A DNA stretch of 10,167 nt from Lachnospiraceae bacterium (GTDB lineage Bacteria > Bacillota > Clostridia > Lachnospirales > Lachnospiraceae). This document shows positions 1 through 6,734 of this stretch, one piece after another. Both the position numbers and the translations under genes were made by a program. How positions within the stretch are numbered: the stretch's first letter is position 1; each line of letters begins with the position of its first letter. The stretch lies in contig JAGAEH010000129.1 in assembly GCA_017613225.1 (NCBI GenBank), forward strand, positions 1-10,167, in the 5' to 3' direction. The notes under the pieces are model-generated. The model ran no database searches, was not told where the DNA came from, and was given only the letters and a program-made list of their open reading frames with translations.

Positions 1-645
1 AAGGATTTCTCCTCTCAGCTTTCCCGTCCCAAAGAGATCATCTCCTATGTGCTCTTCTTCGGCACTGTTGTCTGCATGATCCTGGGCAGCCTGCTTGGCT
101 GGAGCGTTCCTACCTATATGATGCCTGTCATCGCCGGCATCCTGATGGTCCTCACCGGTGTTCTTTCCGCTAAAGAAGCAGCCAAGAGCATCCCGATCAA
201 CATGATCCTTCTGATCGGCGGCATGCTGACCGTGGCTACCGCTCTGGGCAGCACCGGCGGCGCCACCATCATGGGCGAATTCGTACAGAAGATGCTGGGC
301 GGTTCCACCAGTTCCCTGCTGATCCTGGGCGTCCTGTTCATCGTGCCCTGCATCATGACCCAGTTCATGAACAACATCCCCGTTGCCCAGGCATTCTCAC
401 CCATCGCCATCGCTACCTGCATGACGGCAGGTGTGGATCCCCGCCTTGGCGCAGCAGCCGTTTCCTTCGCTGCTACCGCTTCCATCCTGACCCCCATGGC
501 ATCTGTGGCACAGGCCATGTGCATGGGCCCCGGCGAATATAAGATCACCCATTATCTGAAGTCCGCCGGCCCCGCTCTGATCATCTACTTCATCGTTCTG
601 ATGATCTGGGCTCCCATCGCCGCCAAGATCCTCTGGGGCGTGTAA
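1..645 (+). CDS. SLC13/DASS-type anion permease, C-terminal part (5' end outside window)
   Basis: The reading frame is open from base 1 to the TAA at 643-645, giving 214 residues of a very hydrophobic protein; the GTG at 49 lies inside the frame and is not a convincing start. The family (divalent anion:Na+ symporters and the related ArsB/CitMHS superfamily) imports dicarboxylates, tricarboxylates or sulfate across the cytoplasmic membrane. Supporting features are a Gly-rich helix (IGGMLTVATALGSTGG), the motif MTQFMNNIPVAQAFSPIA at the place where the family carries its second ion/substrate-binding SNT loop, and a third loop with TASILTPMASVAQAM before a last hydrophobic helix. About five or six membrane segments are visible; the full protein would be roughly twice as long. 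The SNT motif is replaced by MNN, so the substrate cannot be named. Codons end mostly in C, unlike the TIR gene at 1083, which suggests good expression. Two hairpins follow the stop. Confidence 0.85.
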   Translation, partial: KDFSSQLSRPKEIISYVLFFGTVVCMILGSLLGWSVPTYMMPVIAGILMVLTGVLSAKEAAKSIPINMILLIGGMLTVATALGSTGGATIMGEFVQKMLGGSTSSLLILGVLFIVPCIMTQFMNNIPVAQAFSPIAIATCMTAGVDPRLGAAAVSFAATASILTPMASVAQAMCMGPGEYKITHYLKSAGPALIIYFIVLMIWAPIAAKILWGV

Positions 646-682
646 TTTAACAAGACTGCTGCATAGACATAAGACATGACAA

Positions 683-715
683 GCGCCGCGGGTCCCCTCT
701 CTCCACCCGCGGCGC
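683..715 (+). other. GC-rich hairpin downstream of the permease gene
   Basis: GCGCCGCGGGT (683-693) and ACCCGCGGCGC (705-715) form a perfect 11-bp stem with an 11-base pyrimidine-rich loop. No T run follows (the next bases are ACCCTCAAAA), so this is not a classic intrinsic terminator by itself. It may protect the 3' end of the permease mRNA or assist the terminator immediately downstream. Confidence 0.65.
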
Positions 716-726
716 ACCCTCAAAAC

Positions 727-764
727 GATCTGCCGCATCTGACCAGTGCGGCAGATCTGCTTTT
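727..764 (+). terminator. Probable intrinsic terminator of the permease transcript
   Basis: GATCTGCCGCA (727-737) pairs perfectly with TGCGGCAGATC (747-757) around a 9-base loop; TGC and then TTTT (761-764) follow. AAAA at 722-725 upstream mirrors the T run, so it could also act weakly in the other direction. The T run is short, which lowers certainty. Its last T residues are shared with the -35 box of the next promoter. Confidence 0.7.
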
Positions 765-790
765 GTCAGGAACGGCAGATGTGCTATTAT
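763..790 (+). promoter_or_regulatory. Sigma-A-like promoter with extended -10 for the small Cys-rich gene
   Basis: A -35 box TTGTCA (763-768) and a -10 box TATTAT (785-790) are separated by 16 bases, and TGC immediately before the -10 box gives the extended -10 TGn element. Each box differs from consensus at one position. Transcription would start near 797, leaving a leader of about 15 bases that is almost only the ribosome binding site AGGAGA (801-806). Confidence 0.65.
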
Positions 791-811
791 TATGAAAAAA
801 AGGAGACTGAG

Positions 812-988
812 ATGAACGAAAGACCCGACTATTTATATGATCCCGAGCTCTGTCCCTGCCCCCGCGGGGAGAAGGCGAACTGCCCCCGGTACAGAAAGTG
901 CGATGCGTGTATCGCCTTTCACAGAACAGAGGGCAACCCGCCCCAGACCGCCTGCGAGAAAAAAGCGGGGATCCTGGTGGAGCGGTGA
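812..988 (+). CDS. Small Cys-rich protein, probable metal-binding, function unknown
   Basis: This is a 58-residue protein. The ATG at 812 is chosen because AGGAG (801-805) lies six bases upstream; the same frame is open further upstream to a GTG at 746, but that codon lies in the terminator loop. Six cysteines (14, 16, 24, 30, 33, 48) and His37 are arranged as CPC, NCP, CDAC and AFH, then PPQTAC. This resembles the pattern of small clostridial proteins with a CxC...CP...C..C...H...P.C layout, which are thought to bind zinc, but no function is established that I can name. There is no signal peptide or membrane segment, so it should be cytosolic. It has its own promoter and is separated from the TIR gene by another promoter, so it need not be functionally linked to either neighbour. 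Confidence 0.75.
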   Translation: MNERPDYLYDPELCPCPRGEKANCPRYRKCDACIAFHRTEGNPPQTACEKKAGILVER

Positions 989-1001
989 CGCGTTTTTACG
1001 A

Positions 1002-1030
1002 TTGAAAACGACGGGGTTCCGCCACATAAT
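1002..1030 (+). promoter_or_regulatory. Sigma-A-like promoter for the double-TIR gene
   Basis: TTGAAA (1002-1007) and CATAAT (1025-1030) are spaced by the optimal 17 bases; each matches consensus at five of six positions. Transcription would begin near 1037, giving a leader of about 45 bases. The leader contains a small hairpin, TGCCG-CCGGT-CGGCA (1041-1055), just before the purine-rich stretch GAGAGGAG (1061-1068). Confidence 0.65.
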
Positions 1031-1082
1031 AGAGCCGTAATGCCGCCGGTCGGCAGGCAGGAGAGGAGCATAAAAGAAAACG

Positions 1083-4000
1083 ATGTCCAGACTGCTTTAT
1101 AAGACAAGAGCCAATGAGAGACCTCAGGGAAAACCCAACGTCTATTTCACCTGTCACCCGGATGACTTTGGCCGCTATTTTGAAGAGTATGCGGGAAAGC
1201 TGCTGAAGCTTCACGATTGCGCGGTATGGTATGAAGCAGAGCCCGAAGCGGAATATGACCCCGAGGATCTGGAGCTGCACCTTTCCCAGATGCAGCTCTT
1301 TGTGATCCCGGTCACCACAAAGCTCTTGACAAGACCAAGCCGCGCCATGGACACGGAGTTCCCTCTGGCGATGAAAAAGTACATCCCGGTCCTGCCGCTG
1401 ATGATGGAGGGAGGGCTTGACGGGCCATACTATGACCGGTTCGGAGCTCTCCAGTATCTGGATCCGAACGACAGGGACCTGACCCGCCGCAGCTTTGACG
1501 AAATGCTGGAGACCTATGTCAAAGCGGTCCTTGTCGGCAGTGAACTGGCAGGAAAGGTCAGGGCGGCGTTCGACGCCTACGTCTTTTTGAGCTACCGAAA
1601 AAAGGACCGGAAGATGGCGCAGGAACTGATGCGGCTGATCCATAAAAACCCGATCTGCCGCGATATCGCGATCTGGTACGATGAATTCCTGACGCCCGGA
1701 GAGGATTTCAACCAGGCGATCGGGGCCATGCTGGAAAAGAGCGATCTCTTTGCCCTGACGGTGACGCCGAACCTGGTCAATGAGCCGAACTACGTCATGG
1801 CGATAGAATACCCTGCGGCGCTGGCACAAAACAAGCCGATCCTGCCCGTGGAGATGGCGAAAACGGACCGAGTCGAATTGGAAAAGCACTACCGGGAGCT
1901 TCCGCTCTGTGTGCCGGGAACGGATGGGGAGGAGTTTAGAACAGCCCTGATGGAGAGGCTCAAAACCATCGCTGTCACGGCCAATGACGAAGATCCCCTT
2001 CACAACTACCTGATAGGACTGGCCTATCTGGACGGCATCGATGTGGAAGTGGACGGCGAACGCGCGGAACAGCTGATCACCGGGGCGGCCCAAAGCGGGC
2101 TGCGGGAGGCGATGGCGCAGCTTGCCACGATGTACGAAAAGGGCAAGGGCGTGAAGCGCGACTACAAAAAGGGTGTGGAATGGCGAAGGAAGGCTGTGGA
2201 CGCCCTCAAAGAGGCCTATGAAGCCGAGCCGACCGAAGCGGGGGCCCGCCGCTACTGCGATGGCCTGTGGAACCTGATCACGGTGCAGGAATCACTCTGG
2301 CAGCTGGACGACGCGAAACAGACCTGTGATGAGATGAATGAACTGATACTGCCGTATTTCAGGAAGGGGACCGACTGGGCCAAAAGGAGGATGATGATCA
2401 TCCATCTATGGGCAGGAGATCTTCTCAGCAAGTCCCACGATCCCATTTCCCTTTCGAGTAAGGACAGAGAAACGTACTGCGGACAGATCCTGGAGCACTA
2501 CAAAAAGGCACTGGAGATCAGCGAAGGCCTGGCACAGGAAAAGGATACGCCGGGGGAACGCTCCTATGTCAGTGTCTGTTATGGTCATCTGGGGAAGGCC
2601 ACTGAAGACTATGGGTGGGATCATCGGGCTGCAAGGGCGTATTATGAAAAACAATATGCCATCGACGAAGCTCTGGTGCAGAAGGAAGGGACCATCGACC
2701 AGAGACTGGCCCTTGCGGTAAGCTGCAGCAATGTGGCAGAGGTGCTGGAGGCGATCGGCGAGTATGAGCTTTCAAAGGAGTATTTTGAAAGGCTGCGGGA
2801 CATTACGGAATTTCTGGCAAATGAGACCGGTACGGCACAGTCGCGCCACAACCTGGGCGTAAGCCATATGGATCTGGGCAGGATAACGGTGTGGCTCCGT
2901 GACTATGAAGGAGCGATGGAATACCTGCGAAAAGGCGTGCTGGTGCTGGAGCCGCTCGCAGCCGAAACCAATACGATAGAAGACCGCAGAGCTTTAGGCA
3001 GCTGCTACAGCAACATGGAGGATGTGGCAGAGCGAAAGGGCGATATAGAGCAGGCATGGGAGTATGCCCAAAAGATCCTGGCAATCGATGAAGAGCTGGC
3101 CGCGGAGACGGGAACGGCAAAAGCGCGCAAAGGTCTGGGTGTGATCTATAACATCATGCACCGTTTTGCCAAGCAGAAAAACGATCCGGAACTGATCCGG
3201 GAATACCTGGGAAAATACGTGTCCACCCGGGAGGAAGAGGCGTTGAAAAACGGGGGCGAACAGGCGCTGTGGAGCGTATGGAAGGACTATGTTTCGCTGG
3301 GAGACATGTTCCGGGAGAGCGGAGACTTTAAGACTGCGTTGGAACGGTATCAAAGAGCGGTGTTCTTCTGCAGCAGATGCGCGGAGACCGCCGGGACGTC
3401 ATCCGCATTTCATGCTCTGCAGCAAATATACGAAAAGATGTACTGTACCGCCGTGGAGATGGGAGATCCGGAGAAAGCCCGGCATTATTATGACTGCGGC
3501 AAAGAGACTGTCTTAAGGCACGCGCAGGCAGCCGCGGAGATCCGGGATCGGGAGGAGGCAGCCTGGAGGCTCAAGTCCCTTGGAGATTGTTACTGTGAGA
3601 TGGGGGAACTGGCAGAAAAAAAGGGCGAGCAGGCTGAGGCTTTGAACTGTTTTGACAAGGCGCTTGCCGCCTGGGCAGGTTACTGTTCAGAAAAAGCGAA
3701 AGCAGACGATTACCTGTACGACTGGTTCGACCGGGTCTGCAAGGCGGCAGATAAAGCGGGAGTGCCTGACTGCGCCGATGCCATCTACAGAAGGTTCCTG
3801 GCCGGAATAGACGTACTGATCGAAGAGAAGGCAGCGACCGAACAGCTGCATGAACGGATGATCGCCTGCCTGAAGTTGGGAGACCGGGCGAAAAAAAGAG
3901 ACGAGCTTGACAGGGCGCAGATATGCTATGAAAAGGGCCTCGCCGTCAGCAAGGCCCTGGATGACAGAGAAGGAACGGTGGAGACACATGGCTACCTGGC

Positions 4001-4163
4001 AGCCATGTCATTGAATCTGGCGGATTTCTGCTACAGGCAAAGAGACGAAAAAGAAAAGGCCAGGTGTCTGCTGGAGAGCGTTCTGGAAATAAAGATCCCG
4101 GAGAGCGCATCCCAGTACAAGATCATAAATTCCGCAAAGAGGTATCTGGAACAAGGATACTGA
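1083..4163 (+). CDS. Tandem TIR-like domains fused to Sel1-like and TPR-like repeats
   Basis: This 1026-residue protein has no signal peptide or membrane segment and is probably cytosolic. Residues 19-109 form a first TIR-like domain (VYFTCHPDDFG, CAVWYE, FVIPVTTKLL, TEFPLA, IPVLPLM). Residues 164-257 form a second, more canonical one (AYVFLSYRKKD, IAIWYDEFLTPGEDF, FALTVTPNLV, IEYPAAL, ILPVEM). Bacterial TIR domains often hydrolyse NAD+ using a conserved Glu; Glu92 and Glu242 sit at the matching place in both copies, though catalysis is inferred. Residues 305-372 look Sel1-like (GLAYLDG, LATMYEKGKGVKRDYKKG). From about 470 to the end runs a helical array of about 47 residues per unit. Such N-terminal double TIR proteins occur in Clostridia without known function as far as I know. 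The start is the only ATG after an in-frame TAA at 1071; AGGAG lies 14 bases upstream, an unusually long spacing. The gene has its own promoter. Confidence 0.85.
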   Translation: MSRLLYKTRANERPQGKPNVYFTCHPDDFGRYFEEYAGKLLKLHDCAVWYEAEPEAEYDPEDLELHLSQMQLFVIPVTTKLLTRPSRAMDTEFPLAMKKYIPVLPLMMEGGLDGPYYDRFGALQYLDPNDRDLTRRSFDEMLETYVKAVLVGSELAGKVRAAFDAYVFLSYRKKDRKMAQELMRLIHKNPICRDIAIWYDEFLTPGEDFNQAIGAMLEKSDLFALTVTPNLVNEPNYVMAIEYPAALAQNKPILPVEMAKTDRVELEKHYRELPLCVPGTDGEEFRTALMERLKTIAVTANDEDPLHNYLIGLAYLDGIDVEVDGERAEQLITGAAQSGLREAMAQLATMYEKGKGVKRDYKKGVEWRRKAVDALKEAYEAEPTEAGARRYCDGLWNLITVQESLWQLDDAKQTCDEMNELILPYFRKGTDWAKRRMMIIHLWAGDLLSKSHDPISLSSKDRETYCGQILEHYKKALEISEGLAQEKDTPGERSYVSVCYGHLGKATEDYGWDHRAARAYYEKQYAIDEALVQKEGTIDQRLALAVSCSNVAEVLEAIGEYELSKEYFERLRDITEFLANETGTAQSRHNLGVSHMDLGRITVWLRDYEGAMEYLRKGVLVLEPLAAETNTIEDRRALGSCYSNMEDVAERKGDIEQAWEYAQKILAIDEELAAETGTAKARKGLGVIYNIMHRFAKQKNDPELIREYLGKYVSTREEEALKNGGEQALWSVWKDYVSLGDMFRESGDFKTALERYQRAVFFCSRCAETAGTSSAFHALQQIYEKMYCTAVEMGDPEKARHYYDCGKETVLRHAQAAAEIRDREEAAWRLKSLGDCYCEMGELAEKKGEQAEALNCFDKALAAWAGYCSEKAKADDYLYDWFDRVCKAADKAGVPDCADAIYRRFLAGIDVLIEEKAATEQLHERMIACLKLGDRAKKRDELDRAQICYEKGLAVSKALDDREGTVETHGYLAAMSLNLADFCYRQRDEKEKARCLLESVLEIKIPESASQYKIINSAKRYLEQGY
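2514..3140 (+). repeat. Protein-level array of about 47-residue TPR-like units
   Basis: This is the clearest part of the helical array in the double-TIR protein. The motif L-A-x-E-x-G/D/N-T with a following Arg recurs with its Thr at residues 489, 537, 584, 631 and 678, so the spacing is 48, 47, 47 and 47. Between the motifs each unit has a GxY/D...A..Y..K-type helix pair as in TPR. Weaker copies continue to about residue 1005, for example CAETAGT with Thr772, exactly two periods further on. The copies differ at DNA level, so this is an old array rather than a recent tandem duplication. Classical TPR units are 34 residues; the extra residues imply an additional turn or helix per unit. Confidence 0.7.
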
Positions 4164-4166
4164 AGC

Positions 4167-4631
4167 CTATTCCGCCCGCTTAAATGTGAGAGAAGAGTTC
4201 CCGCTGGTGATGGTCAGCTGACCGTCTTCGCAGGTATAGGCGTAGGAGTTTTCGGCGGTGGAGATGGTGCTGTCATTCCAGGTCAGATCCTTTAAGTCCC
4301 CGAACAGATCCAGGACGCCGGTGCCGTCCTCATTCAGGGTGATGGTGCAGTTGAGGCCCTTGCTCTTCATGAGCTCCAGGTCTTCGGCGGGGGTCGCGTC
4401 CCCGTCCGTGACCATGGCGGTGATCTCGTACTGCCCGGCGATGCCTGCCTTGGGCTCCTCTTTGCTCTCCGCCGTGCTTTCCGCAGCGGTATCCGCGGTG
4501 GATGCGATCTGGCTTTCCGGCGCGGACCCGCTTTCCTTCGCCGGCTCCGAGCAGGAGCAGTCCACCAGCGAAAGCGAAAGCAATATCACCAGCATCACAG
4601 GAATCAGCTTTTTCAGTTTGTTTTTCATCAT
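4167..4631 (-). CDS. Small putative lipoprotein, function unknown
   Basis: This is a 154-residue protein. Residues 1-24 look like a lipoprotein signal peptide: Lys-rich start, hydrophobic run PVMLVILLSLSLV, then Cys25. The lipobox LVDC has Asp at -1 where Gly, Ala or Ser is usual, and a second Cys (27) follows, so lipidation is likely but atypical. Residues 28-62 are a Ser/Ala/Glu-rich linker. Residues 65-154 form a beta-rich domain with GQYEITAM, LNEDGTGVLDL, LTWNDS and DGQLTITSG, a pattern seen in many clostridial lipoproteins with a lipocalin-like or unknown fold. It would sit on the outer face of the membrane. ATG at 4631 is preceded by GGGAG at seven bases; a second ATG follows directly. 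It is the last gene of the minus-strand cluster, 39 bases after the TIR-TPR gene. Its stop lies three bases from the stop of the convergent double-TIR gene and no terminator is seen. Confidence 0.8.
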   Translation of the reverse strand: MMKNKLKKLIPVMLVILLSLSLVDCSCSEPAKESGSAPESQIASTADTAAESTAESKEEPKAGIAGQYEITAMVTDGDATPAEDLELMKSKGLNCTITLNEDGTGVLDLFGDLKDLTWNDSTISTAENSYAYTCEDGQLTITSGNSSLTFKRAE

Positions 4632-4670
4632 CGTGGTTCTCCCCTCCCGACGGATCCATGATATTTCCGG

Positions 4671-6734
4671 TCACATTCCTTCCAGCATCTGAAGGACTGC
4701 TTCGGCGTGAGCGCTGTATAATCCCGCGGCTGCCTGCGCCTGCAGGTCTTTGCGGATCGTTTCGGCCTGGCCTGCGCCGAGGGCCGCGATGCCGCCCAGG
4801 ATCCGGTCACAGTCTTCCTCATAGCCGCAGTAAAGGCAGGCGTAGCCCAGGTTCATGTTGGCCAAAACGCTGTTGGGCTGCAGATTGCAGGCGGTAACGG
4901 CCGCCTCCAGCGCGCCGCCAAAATCCCGGTCGTTGATCAGTTTATGATAGGACAGCCAGGCATAATACTGGGCCTGGTCGTAGGAGTCAAGGTCCTGCAG
5001 CAGGGTCTCGAATACCTCCAGCCCCTGATGGAACAGCCGTCTGGTCTCGTCATAATTGCCGGCCTTGAAAGCGTTTTCCCCCGTATTCAGCAGGGATATT
5101 GCCCAGGTCGTTCCGAAGGACGCGGTCCCGGTGGCTTCAAAGATCTGTCCGTACAGTTCCGAGGCTTTCCGGTATAACTCATCCGCCTCTTCGTATTTCC
5201 CCTGCGTATTGAGGCAGAGGCCGTGGTTGTTGTAAAGCTCTGCCAGCAGTTCCTGGTCCTTCAGGTTTTCGCGGTCCTTCGCGAGCTCTTCCGCTTCTTT
5301 TTCAGAGATCCTGTAGTAGTTTTCCGCCTCTTCGTATTTCCCGGAATCCGTCAGGCAGGCTGCCAGCATCGAAATGCTGTTCAGATAGGACGTGTGGGTC
5401 TGCAGAGTATCAGCCGAGCTCAGCAGAGCTTCATAATTCCGGGCGGACCGCTCCAGTGCTTCGGCGGCCTCTTCATATCTGCCCGCACGATACAGGCCGA
5501 CGCCGCGGTTGTAAAGGAGCGAGGCGGTCTCCTGGATGTACTCCTGGTCTTCCGCGTTTTCCTCCAGAAGCGACAGGGCTTTCTCAAACCAGGCGTCCGC
5601 CGAATCGTCCCCCATGCTGACGGCGTTGGCGGCCAGATTGCCGTATACCCTTGCCAGCATCAGACGGTCCGGGGCTTCCATGTTTTCAAGGATCTCGGCA
5701 GATTTCTGATAGTCCGCGGCGGCTTCGCCGTATCTTCCCGCCGCGTGCAGGATGTTGCCCCGGTTGTTATAGGAGGACCCATAGGCAAGGACGTGGGCGG
5801 CCGTCCCGTCCGCTGCCAGTTCCGCGTAGGACTGCAGGGCGGTCTCCTGGGCTTCCAGCGCCTCCTCGTACATGCCCAGCACACTGCGGGCATTGGCAAG
5901 TTTTTCCCGGTTCGCCGAAGCTTCCAGCACCGCTGTGCTGCCGTCTTCGGACAGCCTTATGATGGTATCGATGGTGTCCGCGTTTTCTTCCAGGATCCCC
6001 GCGATGCGGGAATAGGCGCCGGGCACGTCGGTCAGATGATCCGGGAGATCATAGGTCAGCTCGCTCAGGATCCGCATGGTCGCCTGCTCCTGCAGCTGCG
6101 CCTTTTCCCTGTAGTTCTGGGCAAGGGACATCAGCAGGTAGGAGATGATGCCCGTAAAGGCAAGGACCGCGGCGGTGAGCAGGGCCCTTTTCAGGATCCG
6201 CCGGTTACTGCGGAAATTGTCTTCTCTCTGCAGGCTGGCCTCGTCACAGCCGGCGATGTCTGCCACCGCCTTCAAAAGCCGGTCCGGGGCCTTCTTCATG
6301 ATCTCCTTTGCCGTGCCGCCCGGGACACGGACGTCCATGACCCTCTCCCCGATGTCCGGGATCTTTTTGAGGGACGGCGGGAAGGAGGTCTCCTCATCCC
6401 CGTTGATCAGCAGCGGATAGATGTGCTCCGCCCGGCCCAGCTGGGTGAACATCTCTATTTCACGGTCCACCCATTCCGAAGAGGGGGTGTCCGTGGAGCA
6501 GATGATGACCAGGACGTTCGTCGAAGTCAGGGCTTCGTCTATGGTCTCCGTCAGGATGCGGCTGACGGGAAGCTCCTCCGTATCGTGAAAGGCCCGTCCG
6601 ACGTCCTTGAATCCCTGCTCCTTCAGCGGTTTGGGGAGCTTATAGCTTTCGAACCACTGAAAGACTTTCTCCGTGATCTCGGAGTCCAGGGGCCTGTGAC
6701 GGTAGCTGAGGAATACGTCATACTTAAAACTCAT
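4671..6734 (-). CDS. TIR domain - transmembrane helix - TPR-like repeat protein
   Basis: This is a 687-residue protein. Residues 4-115 are a canonical bacterial TIR domain: DVFLSYRHRP, the YKLPKPL segment, FHDTEELP, VLVIICS, then W88-V-D-R-E92-I-E-M-F and IYPLLING. Trp88 and Glu92 match the WxxxE signature around the catalytic Glu of NAD-hydrolysing TIRs, so enzyme activity is plausible but unproven. After a linker (150-180) comes one membrane helix (about 182-204). Basic residues NRRILKR just before it place the TIR domain inside the cell and the C-terminal part outside. Residues 280-640 are TPR-like, with GxYxEA-type turns near 289, 335, 420, 467, 514 and 561, the last four spaced by exactly 47. 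The ATG at 6734 overlaps the preceding TGA as ATGA, so translation is probably coupled. The upstream neighbour has a related but degenerate N-terminal half. The C-terminal about 50 residues are not recognised. Confidence 0.87.
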   Translation of the reverse strand: MSFKYDVFLSYRHRPLDSEITEKVFQWFESYKLPKPLKEQGFKDVGRAFHDTEELPVSRILTETIDEALTSTNVLVIICSTDTPSSEWVDREIEMFTQLGRAEHIYPLLINGDEETSFPPSLKKIPDIGERVMDVRVPGGTAKEIMKKAPDRLLKAVADIAGCDEASLQREDNFRSNRRILKRALLTAAVLAFTGIISYLLMSLAQNYREKAQLQEQATMRILSELTYDLPDHLTDVPGAYSRIAGILEENADTIDTIIRLSEDGSTAVLEASANREKLANARSVLGMYEEALEAQETALQSYAELAADGTAAHVLAYGSSYNNRGNILHAAGRYGEAAADYQKSAEILENMEAPDRLMLARVYGNLAANAVSMGDDSADAWFEKALSLLEENAEDQEYIQETASLLYNRGVGLYRAGRYEEAAEALERSARNYEALLSSADTLQTHTSYLNSISMLAACLTDSGKYEEAENYYRISEKEAEELAKDRENLKDQELLAELYNNHGLCLNTQGKYEEADELYRKASELYGQIFEATGTASFGTTWAISLLNTGENAFKAGNYDETRRLFHQGLEVFETLLQDLDSYDQAQYYAWLSYHKLINDRDFGGALEAAVTACNLQPNSVLANMNLGYACLYCGYEEDCDRILGGIAALGAGQAETIRKDLQAQAAAGLYSAHAEAVLQMLEGM

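Noticed and set aside
746..811. GTG start at 746 for the small Cys-rich protein
   Set aside because: It falls in the terminator hairpin loop upstream of the promoter; the ATG at 812 has a proper ribosome binding site.
996..2093. Minus-strand open frame of 365 codons opposite the double-TIR gene
   Set aside because: Its product lacks domain signatures, while the + strand frame has two TIR-like domains, a promoter and continues for 1026 codons.
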